A stretch of 64,000 bases of DNA from Streptomyces lincolnensis (GTDB taxonomy: Bacteria; Actinomycetota; Actinomycetes; Streptomycetales; Streptomycetaceae), in the NCBI RefSeq assembly GCF_001685355.1, contig NZ_CP016438.1, positions 8,308,001-8,372,000 on the forward strand, in the 5' to 3' direction. Made by a program: the position numbers and the translations under genes. This document shows, in pieces, positions 1 through 7,812 of the stretch (its first letter is position 1; the number at the start of each line of letters is the position of its first letter). The notes beneath the pieces were generated by a model that worked only from the letters and a program-made list of their open reading frames with translations, ran no database searches and was not told where the DNA came from.

Positions 1-374
1 TCCTGTGGAAGGAGCACGCCCAGGACCGGGGCGCCGCGATGTCCCGCCTGCGCCGCTACGAACTCACCGGCCAGGCCGAGCAGGCCTTCGACCGTCTCTC
101 CGGCGGCCAGCAGGCCCGCTTCCAGATCCTCCTGCTGGAGCTCCAGGGCGTCACCGCGCTCCTCCTGGACGAGCCGACGGACAACCTGGACCTGGAGTCC
201 GCCGAGGCCCTCCAGGAGGGCCTGGAGGCCTTCGACGGCACGGTCCTCGCGGTCACCCACGACCGCTGGTTCGCCCGCTCCTTCGACCGCTACCTCGTCT
301 TCGGCACGGACGGCCGCGTCCGCGAGACACCGGAGCCGGTGTGGGACGAGCGACGCGTGGAGCGAGCGCGGTAG
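1..374 (+). CDS. ABC-F family ATP-binding protein, C-terminal end (5' truncated by window)
   Basis: The reading frame is open from base 3 and stops with TAG at 372-374, so only the last ~124 codons of a gene that starts outside the window are present. They contain the ABC signature (LSGGQQAR), a Walker B with catalytic Glu (LLLDEPTDNLDLES) and the switch His (VTHDRWF), as in the second nucleotide-binding domain of ABC-F proteins. ABC-F proteins are soluble twin-ATPase proteins acting on the ribosome (translation factors or antibiotic protection) and have no membrane domain; no membrane segment is visible here. The subtype cannot be told from the fragment. Confidence 0.85.
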   Translation, partial: LWKEHAQDRGAAMSRLRRYELTGQAEQAFDRLSGGQQARFQILLLELQGVTALLLDEPTDNLDLESAEALQEGLEAFDGTVLAVTHDRWFARSFDRYLVFGTDGRVRETPEPVWDERRVERAR

Positions 375-673
375 CCGGGGGCTGCCGCCCCCAGGCCCCC
401 GCTGTCGGCCCTGAAGGGGCCTCGTCCTCAATCGCCGGACGGGCTGAGATTGCCTGGACCGGCGCTGAGAGGTGCGGGGAAATCCAGCCTCTCCGACGTT
501 TGGGGAAACTCAGCCACTCCGGCGTTTAAGGAGCGGGGCCCGGGGGCTGGCCCCCGAAGCGGGGTGCAGGGGGCGCAGCCCCCGCCGGGGTCGAAGGGGC
601 GGAGCCCCTGGGGATGGGACGGGTAGGGGCGGCGGGGGCGAAAAAGCCGATGCCCGCCCCCGCCGGCAGCCGC
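375..673. repeat. Intergenic repeat cluster: three CAGCC-CTCCGGCGTTT units plus GC-rich hairpins
   Basis: I see no gene in these 299 bases. Three copies of one short unit occur: inverted at about 426-449 (complement of TCTCAGCCCGTCCGGCGA), then direct at 485-505 and 511-531 (CAGCCACTCCGGCGTTTAAG). They are followed by short perfect hairpins such as GGGGGC-GCA-GCCCCC and GGGGC-GGA-GCCCC near 568-610. This unit is a familiar element downstream of Streptomyces genes, from memory and not from a search. It lies between two convergent genes and probably serves as their bidirectional terminator region. Confidence 0.6.
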
Positions 674-1771
674 CTACTTCCAGCGCAGCAGTGCTCCCAG
701 GCCCCCCACCGGAACCTCCTGCTCCGTGACAGCGAGCGCAGGCGCCCCCGTGGTCACCGCCGAGCGGATCAGCGCGTCGTCCGCGCGGGCCGACCAGGAG
801 TTCTGCTCGCCGAGGATCTTCAGATCGGTGCGGCGGACGGCCAGCTGGTCGGGCTCCTCGCCGATCCAGACCTCGCGGTGGGCGTCGGGCCCGCCGGGGC
901 GGATCAGCAGCTCGTCGATACGGTGCTCACGGGCCGCCTCGACCAGCGCGGGGACACTCTCCACCGCACCGGCACGCCCGTCGTCCCCGGGCTCACGCGC
1001 GGCGAGGAACCGCTCCAGCTCCCGCTCGGCCCGCTGCCGCACATGGTCGGCCCGCGCCCGCTCCACGTCGTGGTCGAGCAGCCGGCTCCCGGCACCGTGC
1101 GGGGCCTCGACCACCAGGTCGTGCAGCCGCTTGGGCAGCCGATCGTGCACGGACCGCTTCTCCCGGTCCTCGCCGACGAGAATCAGCAGGTCGGCCCGGG
1201 TCTCCTCCTGGCAGACCGCGAGCGCGTCGGCGATCTCGGCCGCGTTGTGCTCCCAGGTGTTCTCCACCCGCAGCTGGAAGTGCCGCTCCGACCAGTCCGC
1301 CGAGCTCGTCCGGTGCACGGGCCACTGCCGCCCGGTCACCGACCCGGCGTCCTGCCGCCCCAGCGCACCGCGCAGCTCGAAGTCGGCACCCTTGCGGTCG
1401 ACGTACGCCACCACGCACACCGGGTCCTCACCGGCCAGCTCCAGCAGGGGCGCGGTGTGCGGCAGCGGCGCCCAGTGCGCGCTGTCGCCGTCCGGGGCCC
1501 GGGTCAGCGGCGGGTCGAGGACGACCTGCCCGGCCCGCGCGAACAGGGCCCGCCCGTGCGGCTCGGACGAGTGCCGCAGCTCCTCCAGGGCCTCCCGCAC
1601 GGCCCGGCACGTGTCCTCGTCGGCGCCCTGCCGGGACAGCTCCCGCGACAGCGCCACGGCCGCCAGATGCCGCTCGTGGGGCGTGTCCTCCGTATGCCGG
1701 GACGTGCCGACGTACACGGAGGCCCAGGGCCCCGGATGTTCGTAGAGTGGATGCAGAAAAGCGAGATCCAT
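674..1771 (-). CDS. baeRF2-type (Vms1/eRF1-domain-2-like) protein
   Basis: A 365-residue soluble protein with no signal peptide or membrane segment. The order of conserved blocks (N-terminal YVGTSRHTED region, central LLILVGEDREK, C-terminal VGGLGALLRWK) fits the bacterial eRF1-domain-like family 2 (baeRF2, Rv2629 type). That family is homologous to archaeal release factor eRF1 domain 2 and to the Vms1 peptidyl-tRNA hydrolase; by homology it is proposed to act on stalled ribosome complexes, and mycobacterial members are hypoxia/stress induced. The ATG is preceded by a strong GGGAGGG ribosome-binding site. It is divergent from the DUF6158 gene, with 95 bp between start codons. The family is fairly sure; activity is inferred. 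Confidence 0.75.
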   Translation of the reverse strand: MDLAFLHPLYEHPGPWASVYVGTSRHTEDTPHERHLAAVALSRELSRQGADEDTCRAVREALEELRHSSEPHGRALFARAGQVVLDPPLTRAPDGDSAHWAPLPHTAPLLELAGEDPVCVVAYVDRKGADFELRGALGRQDAGSVTGRQWPVHRTSSADWSERHFQLRVENTWEHNAAEIADALAVCQEETRADLLILVGEDREKRSVHDRLPKRLHDLVVEAPHGAGSRLLDHDVERARADHVRQRAERELERFLAAREPGDDGRAGAVESVPALVEAAREHRIDELLIRPGGPDAHREVWIGEEPDQLAVRRTDLKILGEQNSWSARADDALIRSAVTTGAPALAVTEQEVPVGGLGALLRWK

Positions 1772-1866
1772 GGTTCCCTCCCGGATACCGCTCGGGGGCA
1801 GTGCGCAGTTGCGTGCCGGGCGGGTACCCGAACCTCATGAACGAACACGACGAGCGGGGCACCACG

Positions 1867-2115
1867 ATGACCGGAGTCGACCCCAGCCGGCTGGACGACC
1901 AACAGCTCATGAAGGAGCTGGAGACCATCCACCGCACACGGCACGACACCCTGCTGCACGGCTCGAACGACGCGCTGCGCACCCACAACGACCGCATGGC
2001 CCGACTGGAGGGCGAGTACCTGCGCCGCCACCCGCGGCGCCCGGTCTCCACGGGCCGCACCCGCGAGGGAGCCCGGGACCGCGCGTGCGGGGAGTCGACG
2101 ACTCCCCGCACCTGA
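1867..2115 (+). CDS. DUF6158-like small protein
   Basis: An 82-residue charged, helical protein beginning MTGVDPSRLDDQQLMKELE, with no membrane segment. Conserved small actinomycete proteins of this type carry the core ETIHRTRHDTLLHGS-DAL-HN-RM--LE-EYLRR; no function is known. The start at 1867 was preferred to an in-frame ATG at 1837, because a GGGTAC box at 1822-1827 would put the transcript start almost on 1837, and a GAGCGGGG site precedes 1867. It diverges from the baeRF2 gene. Confidence 0.65.
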   Translation: MTGVDPSRLDDQQLMKELETIHRTRHDTLLHGSNDALRTHNDRMARLEGEYLRRHPRRPVSTGRTREGARDRACGESTTPRT

Positions 2116-2158
2116 TCCGGTCCGGCCCCGTCCGGCCCGCGTCGGGCCGGCGGAGCGC

Positions 2159-4258
2159 TCAGCAGCGCGCCGGCGGCCGGTCCCAGTGCCGGTGCGCCGC
2201 GATCGCGGCCACGAACGCCCGGGTGAACTCCTCGCTCGCGGTTCCCGGCGAGGTGTCCGTCACCACGCCCTGGTCGCTCACCACGCGGTGGAACTCGGTG
2301 GACAGCCGCAGCCCCTCGGGCTGGAGCGCGGAGAGGATGCCCACGCCCGAGCCGAGCGCGCCCACCGGCTTGCCGTGCCGGTAGGCGTCCCGCACGAAGC
2401 GCATCGCGTCGGGGTCGGCCGTCGTCGGCGGGGTGCCCACCGGGCCGCCGGGCAGCAGTACCGCGTCGTAGAGCACGGAGGCGACGGTCGGCAGGGCACG
2501 GTCCACGGTGTACCGCTCGCCGTCGGCGCCCGCCACCGTACCGTCCACGGCCGCCAGCGCCTCCACGATCGCGCCCTCGGCGGCCAGCGGCTCCCGGACG
2601 GACGTCACCTGCTCGGCGTCCACACCGTCGGTGACCAGGACCGCGATCTGCCGGGTGCGGATGGAGCCGTCGCCGCGCAGCGACTCCAGGCTGAGCGCGG
2701 GGGAGGACAGCTTGTGCGCGGTCTCCTGGGCGGCCGGCTCCGGCACGCCGACGCCACGCGCCACCTGGGTGGCCAACTCGCCGTTCACCTTGGCGAGTTG
2801 CTCGACCGTGCGGGCCCGGACGGCCAGCGCGTCGACCTTGCCCAGCTCGAACCGGAAGGCCGCGACGATGTGCTGCTTCTCCCAGTCGGCCATGCTGTTC
2901 CAGAACAGCGCGGCCTGGCTCCAGTGGTCCTGGAAACTGGGGCTGCGCCGCCGGATCGTGTGCCCGTCCACGCGCTCGGTGTAGTGCGTGAAGGCGTGCC
3001 CGTCGGCGCCCGCGTGGGCCGGGCAGCCGCCGCCGAGGGAGTTCGGGGAGTAGTTCGTGCCCCGGTGGATGGCGCTCTGGTGGTAGCCGTCGCGCTGGTT
3101 GGTGCGCACCGGCGCCACCGGCCGGTTCACCGGGATCTGCGTGAAGTTGGGACCGCCCAGGCGGATCAACTGCGTGTCCAGGTAGGAGAAGTTGCGGGCC
3201 TGGAGCAGCGGGTCGTTGGTGAAGTCGATGCCCGGGACGACGTTGGCGGTGTGGAAGGCGACCTGCTCGGTCTCGGCGAAGAAGTTCTCCGGGTTGCGGT
3301 TCAGCACCATCCGGCCGATCGGCCGGATGGGCACCTGCTCCTCCGGGATGAGCTTCGTGGCGTCCAGCAGATCGAAGTCGAAGGCGAACTCGTCCTCCTC
3401 CGGCACCAGTTGGACGCCCAGCTCCCACTCCGGGTACTCGCCGGCCTCGATGGCGTCCCAGAGGTCACCCCGGTTGAAGTCCGGGTTGCGGCCCTGGCAC
3501 TCCTGCGCCTCGTCCCACACCAGCGAGTGCACACCGAGGCGCGGCTTCCAGTGGAACTTCACGAACGTGCCGCGCCCCTCGGCGTTCACGAACCGGAAGG
3601 TGTGCACGCCGAAGCCCTGCATCATGCGGTAGCTGCGCGGGATCGCCCGGTCCGACATCAGCCACATGACCGCGTGCAGGGTCTCGGGCTGGAGCGACAC
3701 GAAGTCCCACAGGGTGTCGTGCGCGGACGCGCCCGTGGGGATGTCGTTGTGCGGCTCCGGTTTCACCGCGTGCACGAAGTCGGGGAACTTGATGCCGTCC
3801 TGGATGAAGAAGACCGGGAAGTTGTTCCCCACCAGGTCGTAATTGCCCTCGGAGGTATAGAACTTGGTGGCGAAGCCGCGCACGTCCCGCACGGTGTCCG
3901 CCGAGCCCTTGGGGCCCTGCACGGTCGAGAACCGCACGAACACCGGGGTCCGTACGGCCGGGTCCTGGAGGAAGGCCGCGCGGGTGAACTCCGCGCAGGA
4001 CTCGTACGGTTCGAAATAGCCGTAGGCGCCCGCACCCCGCGCGTGCACCACCCGCTCCGGGATCCGCTCGTGGTCGAAGCGGGTCAGCTTCTCCCGGAAG
4101 TGGAAGTCCTCCATCAGGGTCGGGCCGCGCTCGCCCACGGTCAGCGAGTCGTCGGTGTGGTCGACCTCGACGCCCTGGTCGGTGGTGAGCGGTCCCTGCG
4201 CCGGGTCGTCCGCGTGGTACTGGGTCCGCTGGATCTGCTTGCGGTCGGCGGGGTCCAT
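2159..4258 (-). CDS. katE: Large-subunit (HPII/KatE-type) monofunctional catalase with C-terminal GATase-like domain
   Basis: A 699-residue heme catalase that dismutates hydrogen peroxide in the cytoplasm. The distal-site His72 (in ERVVHARG) and Asn145 region ([11 protein letters not shown]), and the proximal heme ligand Tyr359 (in RNFSYLDTQ), are all visible. After the catalase core (to about residue 490) comes a class I glutamine-amidotransferase/DJ-1-like domain (about 510-690), as in the clade II catalase HPII, so the length is normal for the family. Its ATG overlaps the stop of the upstream DJ-1/PfpI gene (TGATG), implying translational coupling. It is the last gene of a five-gene operon that has a SigB-type promoter at 6361-6385. 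Confidence 0.95.
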   Translation of the reverse strand: MDPADRKQIQRTQYHADDPAQGPLTTDQGVEVDHTDDSLTVGERGPTLMEDFHFREKLTRFDHERIPERVVHARGAGAYGYFEPYESCAEFTRAAFLQDPAVRTPVFVRFSTVQGPKGSADTVRDVRGFATKFYTSEGNYDLVGNNFPVFFIQDGIKFPDFVHAVKPEPHNDIPTGASAHDTLWDFVSLQPETLHAVMWLMSDRAIPRSYRMMQGFGVHTFRFVNAEGRGTFVKFHWKPRLGVHSLVWDEAQECQGRNPDFNRGDLWDAIEAGEYPEWELGVQLVPEEDEFAFDFDLLDATKLIPEEQVPIRPIGRMVLNRNPENFFAETEQVAFHTANVVPGIDFTNDPLLQARNFSYLDTQLIRLGGPNFTQIPVNRPVAPVRTNQRDGYHQSAIHRGTNYSPNSLGGGCPAHAGADGHAFTHYTERVDGHTIRRRSPSFQDHWSQAALFWNSMADWEKQHIVAAFRFELGKVDALAVRARTVEQLAKVNGELATQVARGVGVPEPAAQETAHKLSSPALSLESLRGDGSIRTRQIAVLVTDGVDAEQVTSVREPLAAEGAIVEALAAVDGTVAGADGERYTVDRALPTVASVLYDAVLLPGGPVGTPPTTADPDAMRFVRDAYRHGKPVGALGSGVGILSALQPEGLRLSTEFHRVVSDQGVVTDTSPGTASEEFTRAFVAAIAAHRHWDRPPARC

Positions 4259-4800
4259 CAGGCGGCCTCCTGGGAGAACACGTCCAGGAAGGCCTCGCGG
4301 AACGCCTTCAGATCGTCCGGCTTACGGCTGGTGACCAGCTTGTTGTTCCCGTGGTCGCAGACCTTCACCTGCTCGTCGACCCAGGTGCCGCCCGCGTTGC
4401 GGATGTCCGTCTCCAGGCTCGGCCAGGAGGTCAGCACCCGGCCGCGGACGACGTCCGCCTCGACGAGGGTCCAGGGGGCGTGGCAGATCGCGGCCACCGG
4501 ACGGCCCTGGGTGAAGAAGTCCCGTACGAACGACACGGCCTTGTCGTCCATCCGCAGGAAGTCCGGGTTGGCCACCCCGCCCGGCAGGACCAGCCCGCCG
4601 AAGGAGTCCGCCGACGTCTCTCCCACGACCTCCTGCACGGGGAAGGTGTCCGCCTTGTCGAGGTGGTGGAACGCCTGGATGGTCCCCGGCTTCGTCGACA
4701 CGAGCACGGGCTCGTGACCCGCGTCCACCGCCGCCTGCCAGGGATCGGTCAGCTCGATCTGCTCGACACCCTCGGGAGCGGTCAGAAACGCGATGCGCAT
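4258..4800 (-). CDS. DJ-1/PfpI family protein
   Basis: A 180-residue protein with the DJ-1/PfpI fold: a nucleophile elbow with Cys106-His107 (AAICHAPW) and the glycine-rich GGLVLPGGVANPD. Family members are glyoxalase/deglycase-like or stress-protective enzymes; the substrate cannot be assigned. It is coupled to the catalase, whose own C-terminal domain belongs to the same superfamily, so two DJ-1-like modules sit next to each other. The start ATG lies 6 bp from the stop of the upstream membrane protein gene. Confidence 0.9.
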   Translation of the reverse strand: MRIAFLTAPEGVEQIELTDPWQAAVDAGHEPVLVSTKPGTIQAFHHLDKADTFPVQEVVGETSADSFGGLVLPGGVANPDFLRMDDKAVSFVRDFFTQGRPVAAICHAPWTLVEADVVRGRVLTSWPSLETDIRNAGGTWVDEQVKVCDHGNNKLVTSRKPDDLKAFREAFLDVFSQEAA

Positions 4801-4806
4801 GATGGT

Positions 4807-5475
4807 TCAGCGTCCTTTCTCGGCTTTCTTGGCTTGCCACTTGGCTTCGTCGCGGGTGTGCTTCCTGTTCCGGCGGGCCGTACGCGCGCAGCGCAGCAGT
4901 TCCTCGCCGTACGGCAGCAGCACACAGGTGCCGATCGCGAGGCCGATGCCCGCGAGATAGCCGCGGGACAGTGGCCGTCGGCGGGGCACCAGCCGCCAGG
5001 CGTCCGGATCGCCGCGGCCGCCCCGCAGCAGGGACCCGACCTGGTCGGCGTGCAGACACATCAGCGAGGCCAGCGCGCCGAACGGCAGTGACTCCAGGAA
5101 GCTGTGGATGTGCTGCTCGACCGGCCGGACCTCGCGGTCGCTGTCGACGGCCGTCTTCACGTCCCACAGCGCGGTCGCCTCGTGCACGGCCGCCCCGCCC
5201 AGCTGCACGATCAGCAGCAGCGGGTTGACCTCGTAGCGCAGGGTGAACGCGATGGGGATGCCGACCTCGGCCATCATCAATGAGTGGATGAGGGACTCCT
5301 TCGTCCCCGCGGTGTCCTCGATACGGGTGCGCCGGTGCATCGCCCAGTCGGCGAGACCGGGCACGAACCAGCTGGGCAGCAGCCCGTACAGCAGATAGCG
5401 GGTGGTCGCGTCACCGACGTCCACGGTGGTGCCGGTGGCGGCGATCTCGGCGGCCCGGTCGCGCCCGCCGATCAC
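4807..5475 (-). CDS. Multi-pass membrane protein of unknown function
   Basis: A 222-residue integral membrane protein with about five hydrophobic segments (roughly residues 27-45, 64-85, 87-108, 127-148 and 173-198) and a Lys/Arg-rich cytoplasmic tail. Conserved-looking His residues lie beside membrane segments (MHRRTRIEDTAGTKESLIHS and EQHIHSFLES), which could bind metal or heme, but I do not recognise the family. Its ATG overlaps the end of the CBS-domain gene by 4 bp (ATGA), so it is a core member of the catalase operon. Confidence 0.75.
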   Translation of the reverse strand: MIGGRDRAAEIAATGTTVDVGDATTRYLLYGLLPSWFVPGLADWAMHRRTRIEDTAGTKESLIHSLMMAEVGIPIAFTLRYEVNPLLLIVQLGGAAVHEATALWDVKTAVDSDREVRPVEQHIHSFLESLPFGALASLMCLHADQVGSLLRGGRGDPDAWRLVPRRRPLSRGYLAGIGLAIGTCVLLPYGEELLRCARTARRNRKHTRDEAKWQAKKAEKGR

Positions 5476-5945
5476 AGCGTGTCCCGTCCGCCGGAGTCCC
5501 GGGCGCCGTCGGGGGCGGCCCGGCTGATGTCGGCGAGCGCCGAGTCGGGATCCCGCGCCTCGGCGAGGTCCCCGAGGCTCACCATGCCGACCGGCAGCCC
5601 GTTCTCGACGACCGGCAGCCGGCGTACGGCACGCGCGCGCATCAGGGCGATCGCCGCGGACACCGGGTCGTCCGGGACGACCATCACCGGATCCGGTGTG
5701 CAGACCGCTCCGGCGCTCACCGTCAGCGGGTCGAGGCCCTCGGCGACGGCCCGTACCGCGATGTCCCGGTCGGTGAGCACCCCGACGACGTCCTGCCCGT
5801 CGGCCACCACGACATCGCCGATGTCCTGCGCGCGCATCAGCTGCGCCGCCTCGACGAGCGAGGCGTCCGGGCGGACGGCGACCACACCGGGTGTCATCAC
5901 GTCCCGGACGAACTCGCTCGTCGTGCTCCCGGGGCCGCCCGTCAC
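5472..5945 (-). CDS. Two-CBS-domain protein
   Basis: A 157-residue protein made of one CBS pair: the first CBS starts at VRDVMTPGVVAVRPDASLVEA (residues 13-70), the second at VCTPDPVMVVPDDPVSAAIALM (about 80-135). CBS pairs bind adenine nucleotides and act as energy or redox sensors. With no catalytic domain attached, this is a stand-alone regulatory module, possibly acting on an operon partner. It overlaps its neighbours on both sides by 4 bp (ATGA). Confidence 0.9.
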   Translation of the reverse strand: MTGGPGSTTSEFVRDVMTPGVVAVRPDASLVEAAQLMRAQDIGDVVVADGQDVVGVLTDRDIAVRAVAEGLDPLTVSAGAVCTPDPVMVVPDDPVSAAIALMRARAVRRLPVVENGLPVGMVSLGDLAEARDPDSALADISRAAPDGARDSGGRDTL

Positions 5946-6328
5946 GGTGAGCCCTCCCTCCGGGTCAGCGCCCGCGCGAGCTCCTGGACATTGGTGTAGC
6001 GCTCCTTGCGGGGGAGCGTCTCCAGCGCGTCGACGAGGGCGTCGGGCGCGTTCTTCTGGCGCAGGACCCGCACCAGCTCCGGGGCGGTTGCCGGGAACGG
6101 GCCGCGGCCCAGGATCCGGCCCAGCTCCAGCCGGACGGTCTCCAGCGAGGATCCCGCCCGGCCCGGTGCGACGGGTCCGCCCCAGACCTCCGGGTCATCG
6201 TCGGCGGTCGGTTCCGGATCGTGCCACTCCTCGCTGCGGGTGGGGTGCCCGGAGCGCAGCAGACCCTGGAGTTCGTGCTTCATCTCGTCGTCACGGTGAC
6301 GGCTCAGCCGGTCACTGCCTCGCTGCAT
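5942..6328 (-). CDS. DUF2795 domain protein, first gene of the catalase operon
   Basis: A 128-residue soluble protein. The C-terminal half (from about residue 70: LGRILGRGPFPATAPELVRVLRQKNAPDALVDALETLP) matches the small helical DUF2795 domain found in many actinobacterial stress-associated proteins; its function is unknown. The ATG at 6328 was chosen over an upstream in-frame start because it is preceded by a near-perfect GGAGGGAG site and lies about 25 nt downstream of the predicted transcript start. Confidence 0.8.
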   Translation of the reverse strand: MQRGSDRLSRHRDDEMKHELQGLLRSGHPTRSEEWHDPEPTADDDPEVWGGPVAPGRAGSSLETVRLELGRILGRGPFPATAPELVRVLRQKNAPDALVDALETLPRKERYTNVQELARALTRREGSP

Positions 6329-6360
6329 GTCTCCCTCCAGATCTTCGGGGTCCGCACCGC

Positions 6361-6385
6361 GTACCCGTAGACCGGAGGCCGACAC
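6361..6385 (-). promoter_or_regulatory. Predicted SigB-type stress promoter (GTGT-N15-GGGTAC)
   Basis: On the minus strand GTGT (6382-6385) is separated by exactly 15 nt from GGGTAC (6361-6366). This fits the GNNT-N14-16-GGGTAY consensus described for the S. coelicolor SigB regulon. It would start transcription around 6354 and give a leader of about 25 nt for the DUF2795-CBS-membrane-DJ-1-catalase operon. A SigB/F-type sigma factor is encoded nearby at 11840. The match is seen; promoter use is inferred. Confidence 0.65.
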
Positions 6386-6456
6386 AGGGTTTGCGGTCCC
6401 GAAGGAGGGAGACCCGGCCCGCACCCCCCGCGCACACTCCTGGGGAAGGACAGGAC

Positions 6457-6630
6457 ATGGCGGTGCTCGCTGTGATCATCCCGTTCCTCATGCTCGGCGT
6501 GGTGCTGGCACTGGGCCGATACGAGGAACTGCTGCTCCCGCGCGATGAGGCGGACGCCCTTGAACCGGCCGTCGCCCCACCGGTGACGGCTGCCGGAGGG
6601 CCGGAAACGCTGCGTACGCCCACGCTCTGA
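6457..6630 (+). CDS. 57-residue single-pass membrane protein
   Basis: A short protein (MAVLAVIIPFLMLGVVLALG...) with one N-terminal hydrophobic segment (residues 2-20) and a Pro/Ala-rich cytoplasmic tail. A GGGGAAGGA ribosome-binding site lies just upstream of the ATG. It is divergent from the catalase operon and 30 bp ahead of the universal stress protein gene, with which it probably forms a transcript. I do not recognise a family; small membrane proteins of this shape are common beside Streptomyces stress genes. Confidence 0.65.
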   Translation: MAVLAVIIPFLMLGVVLALGRYEELLLPRDEADALEPAVAPPVTAAGGPETLRTPTL

Positions 6631-6660
6631 TCCCGGCGGGCGGTCCAGGAGGTGGACATC

Positions 6661-7587
6661 GTGACCCGTACCGTCGTCGCCGGTCTGGACGGCTCTCCCG
6701 AGAGCCGCGCGGCGGCCGAATGGGCGGCCCGTGAGGCACAGCTGCTGGAGCTGCCGCTGAAGCTGGTCCACGTCTGGGAGCCGGTACCGGAACCCATGGC
6801 CCACACACCGCTCCCCGGCGCCGAGACCGAGCGGGACTGGAGCGAGAGGGTGCCCCGCGAGGCCACCGAGGGCGTCCGGCTGCGCCACCCCGGCCTCGAC
6901 GTGAGCACCGAGCAGCGGGACGGCCGGGCCGCCGACGCACTGGTGAGCGTGGCCCGGGACGCCGAACTGCTCGTCCTCGGCTCCCGGGGGCTGGGCCAGA
7001 TCGCCGGGTTCCTGGTCGGCTCGGTCGGGCTGTCCGTCGTGGCGCACGCCGAGCGGCCGGTCGTCCTGGTCCGGGCCGGCGAGCAGGCCGCCGACGAGCA
7101 CACACCCGACCCCGTCGGCATCCCGTCCGCTGCGACCCCGTTCCGGCCCGTCGTCCTCGGCCTCGACCTCGTCCACCCCGACGACGAACCGATCGCCTTC
7201 GCGTTCGCGGCGGCCGCCCGCCGGGCCACGTCCCTACGGGTCGTCCACGGCTGGAACCCGCCCGCCCACCGCGCCTACGGCCTGTCCGCGGACCTCGAAC
7301 TCCACGGGTCGCAGTCCCTGCGCGAGCGCGCCGCCCTCGCCGAGGTCATGCGCCCGTGGCGCGAGAGGTTCCCGGCCGTCGAGATCACCGAGGAGTCGCT
7401 TTCCGGCAGCCCCGCGCAGCACCTCGTCGACGCCTCCCGCGCGGCCTCCCTGGTCGTCGTGGGCCGCCGCGTCCGCCGTATCCCGCTCGGCGGCCACATC
7501 GGGCCCGTCACTCACGCGGTGCTGCACCACTCCACCGCCCCCGTCGCCGTCGTCCCGCACCAGGGCACCCACGGCCCGGGTATGTGA
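6661..7587 (+). CDS. Tandem universal stress protein (two UspA domains)
   Basis: A 308-residue protein with two UspA domains. The first (residues 1-140) begins VVAGLDGSPES and ends with the ATP-loop-like LGSRGLGQIAGFLVGSVG; the second (about 155-300) has VVLGLDLVHPDDEP and VVVGRRVRRIPLGGHIGPVTHAVLHHS. Such tandem proteins bind ATP and rise on oxygen limitation or general stress. The GTG at 6661 was chosen because the AGGAGG at 6647-6652 gives ideal spacing; the earlier GTG at 6652 lies inside that site. Confidence 0.92.
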   Translation: MTRTVVAGLDGSPESRAAAEWAAREAQLLELPLKLVHVWEPVPEPMAHTPLPGAETERDWSERVPREATEGVRLRHPGLDVSTEQRDGRAADALVSVARDAELLVLGSRGLGQIAGFLVGSVGLSVVAHAERPVVLVRAGEQAADEHTPDPVGIPSAATPFRPVVLGLDLVHPDDEPIAFAFAAAARRATSLRVVHGWNPPAHRAYGLSADLELHGSQSLRERAALAEVMRPWRERFPAVEITEESLSGSPAQHLVDASRAASLVVVGRRVRRIPLGGHIGPVTHAVLHHSTAPVAVVPHQGTHGPGM

Positions 7588-7655
7588 ACGCGGACGAGAA
7601 CCACGACCGCGGGCACGCGCCCGCGAGTTGACGACCCCACCCAGGCACATCGTCG

Positions 7656-7672
7656 CCCCGCCGTCGGCGGGG
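7656..7672. terminator. Hairpin after the universal stress protein gene
   Basis: A perfect 7-bp stem CCCCGCC / GGCGGGG with a GTC loop lies 69 bp after the stop of the universal stress protein gene. It is short but pure GC, typical of Streptomyces terminators without a U-tract. Confidence 0.5.
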
Positions 7673-7691
7673 CCTCCCCGCCGGAAGTGGT

Positions 7692-7799
7692 AGTCCTCCT
7701 TCTCAATTCCTCATCACCAAGGAGGACTTCTCACCTCACAGGCAACGCACAGCGCCCGTTCCGACTCATTCTCCTCAGCGGCGGAGAACCGCTCGGAAC
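7692..7799 (+). promoter_or_regulatory. Structured leader upstream of the arginine deiminase: SD-sequestering hairpin plus alternative stems
   Basis: A perfect 10-bp inverted repeat pairs AGTCCTCCTT (7692-7701) with AAGGAGGACT (7719-7728) across a 17-nt loop; the right arm contains a perfect anti-16S Shine-Dalgarno core with no start codon behind it. Further on, GTTCCGA (7758-7764) can pair with TCGGAAC (7793-7799) together with AGCGG/CCGCT, or TTCTCC (7769-7774) can pair with GGAGAA (7783-7788); these are mutually exclusive folds. The region lies just upstream of the GTG at 7813. Pairings are seen; a regulatory role is inferred. Confidence 0.4.
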
Positions 7800-7812
7800 G
7801 AAAGGACGCGAT

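Noticed and set aside
1822..1827. GGGTAC as a SigB promoter for the DUF6158 gene
   Set aside because: No GNNT lies 14-16 nt upstream; only the -10-like part is present, so it was used only as weak support for the start choice.
2186..4717. A plus-strand frame of 843 codons opposite the catalase operon
   Set aside because: It runs antisense to catalase and DJ-1/PfpI genes with all their catalytic residues intact; the predicted protein is Val/Arg/Gly-rich with no motif.
7719..7760. Search for a small gene behind the perfect AAGGAGGA at 7719
   Set aside because: No ATG, GTG or TTG follows at usable spacing, so the site was treated as part of a hairpin.
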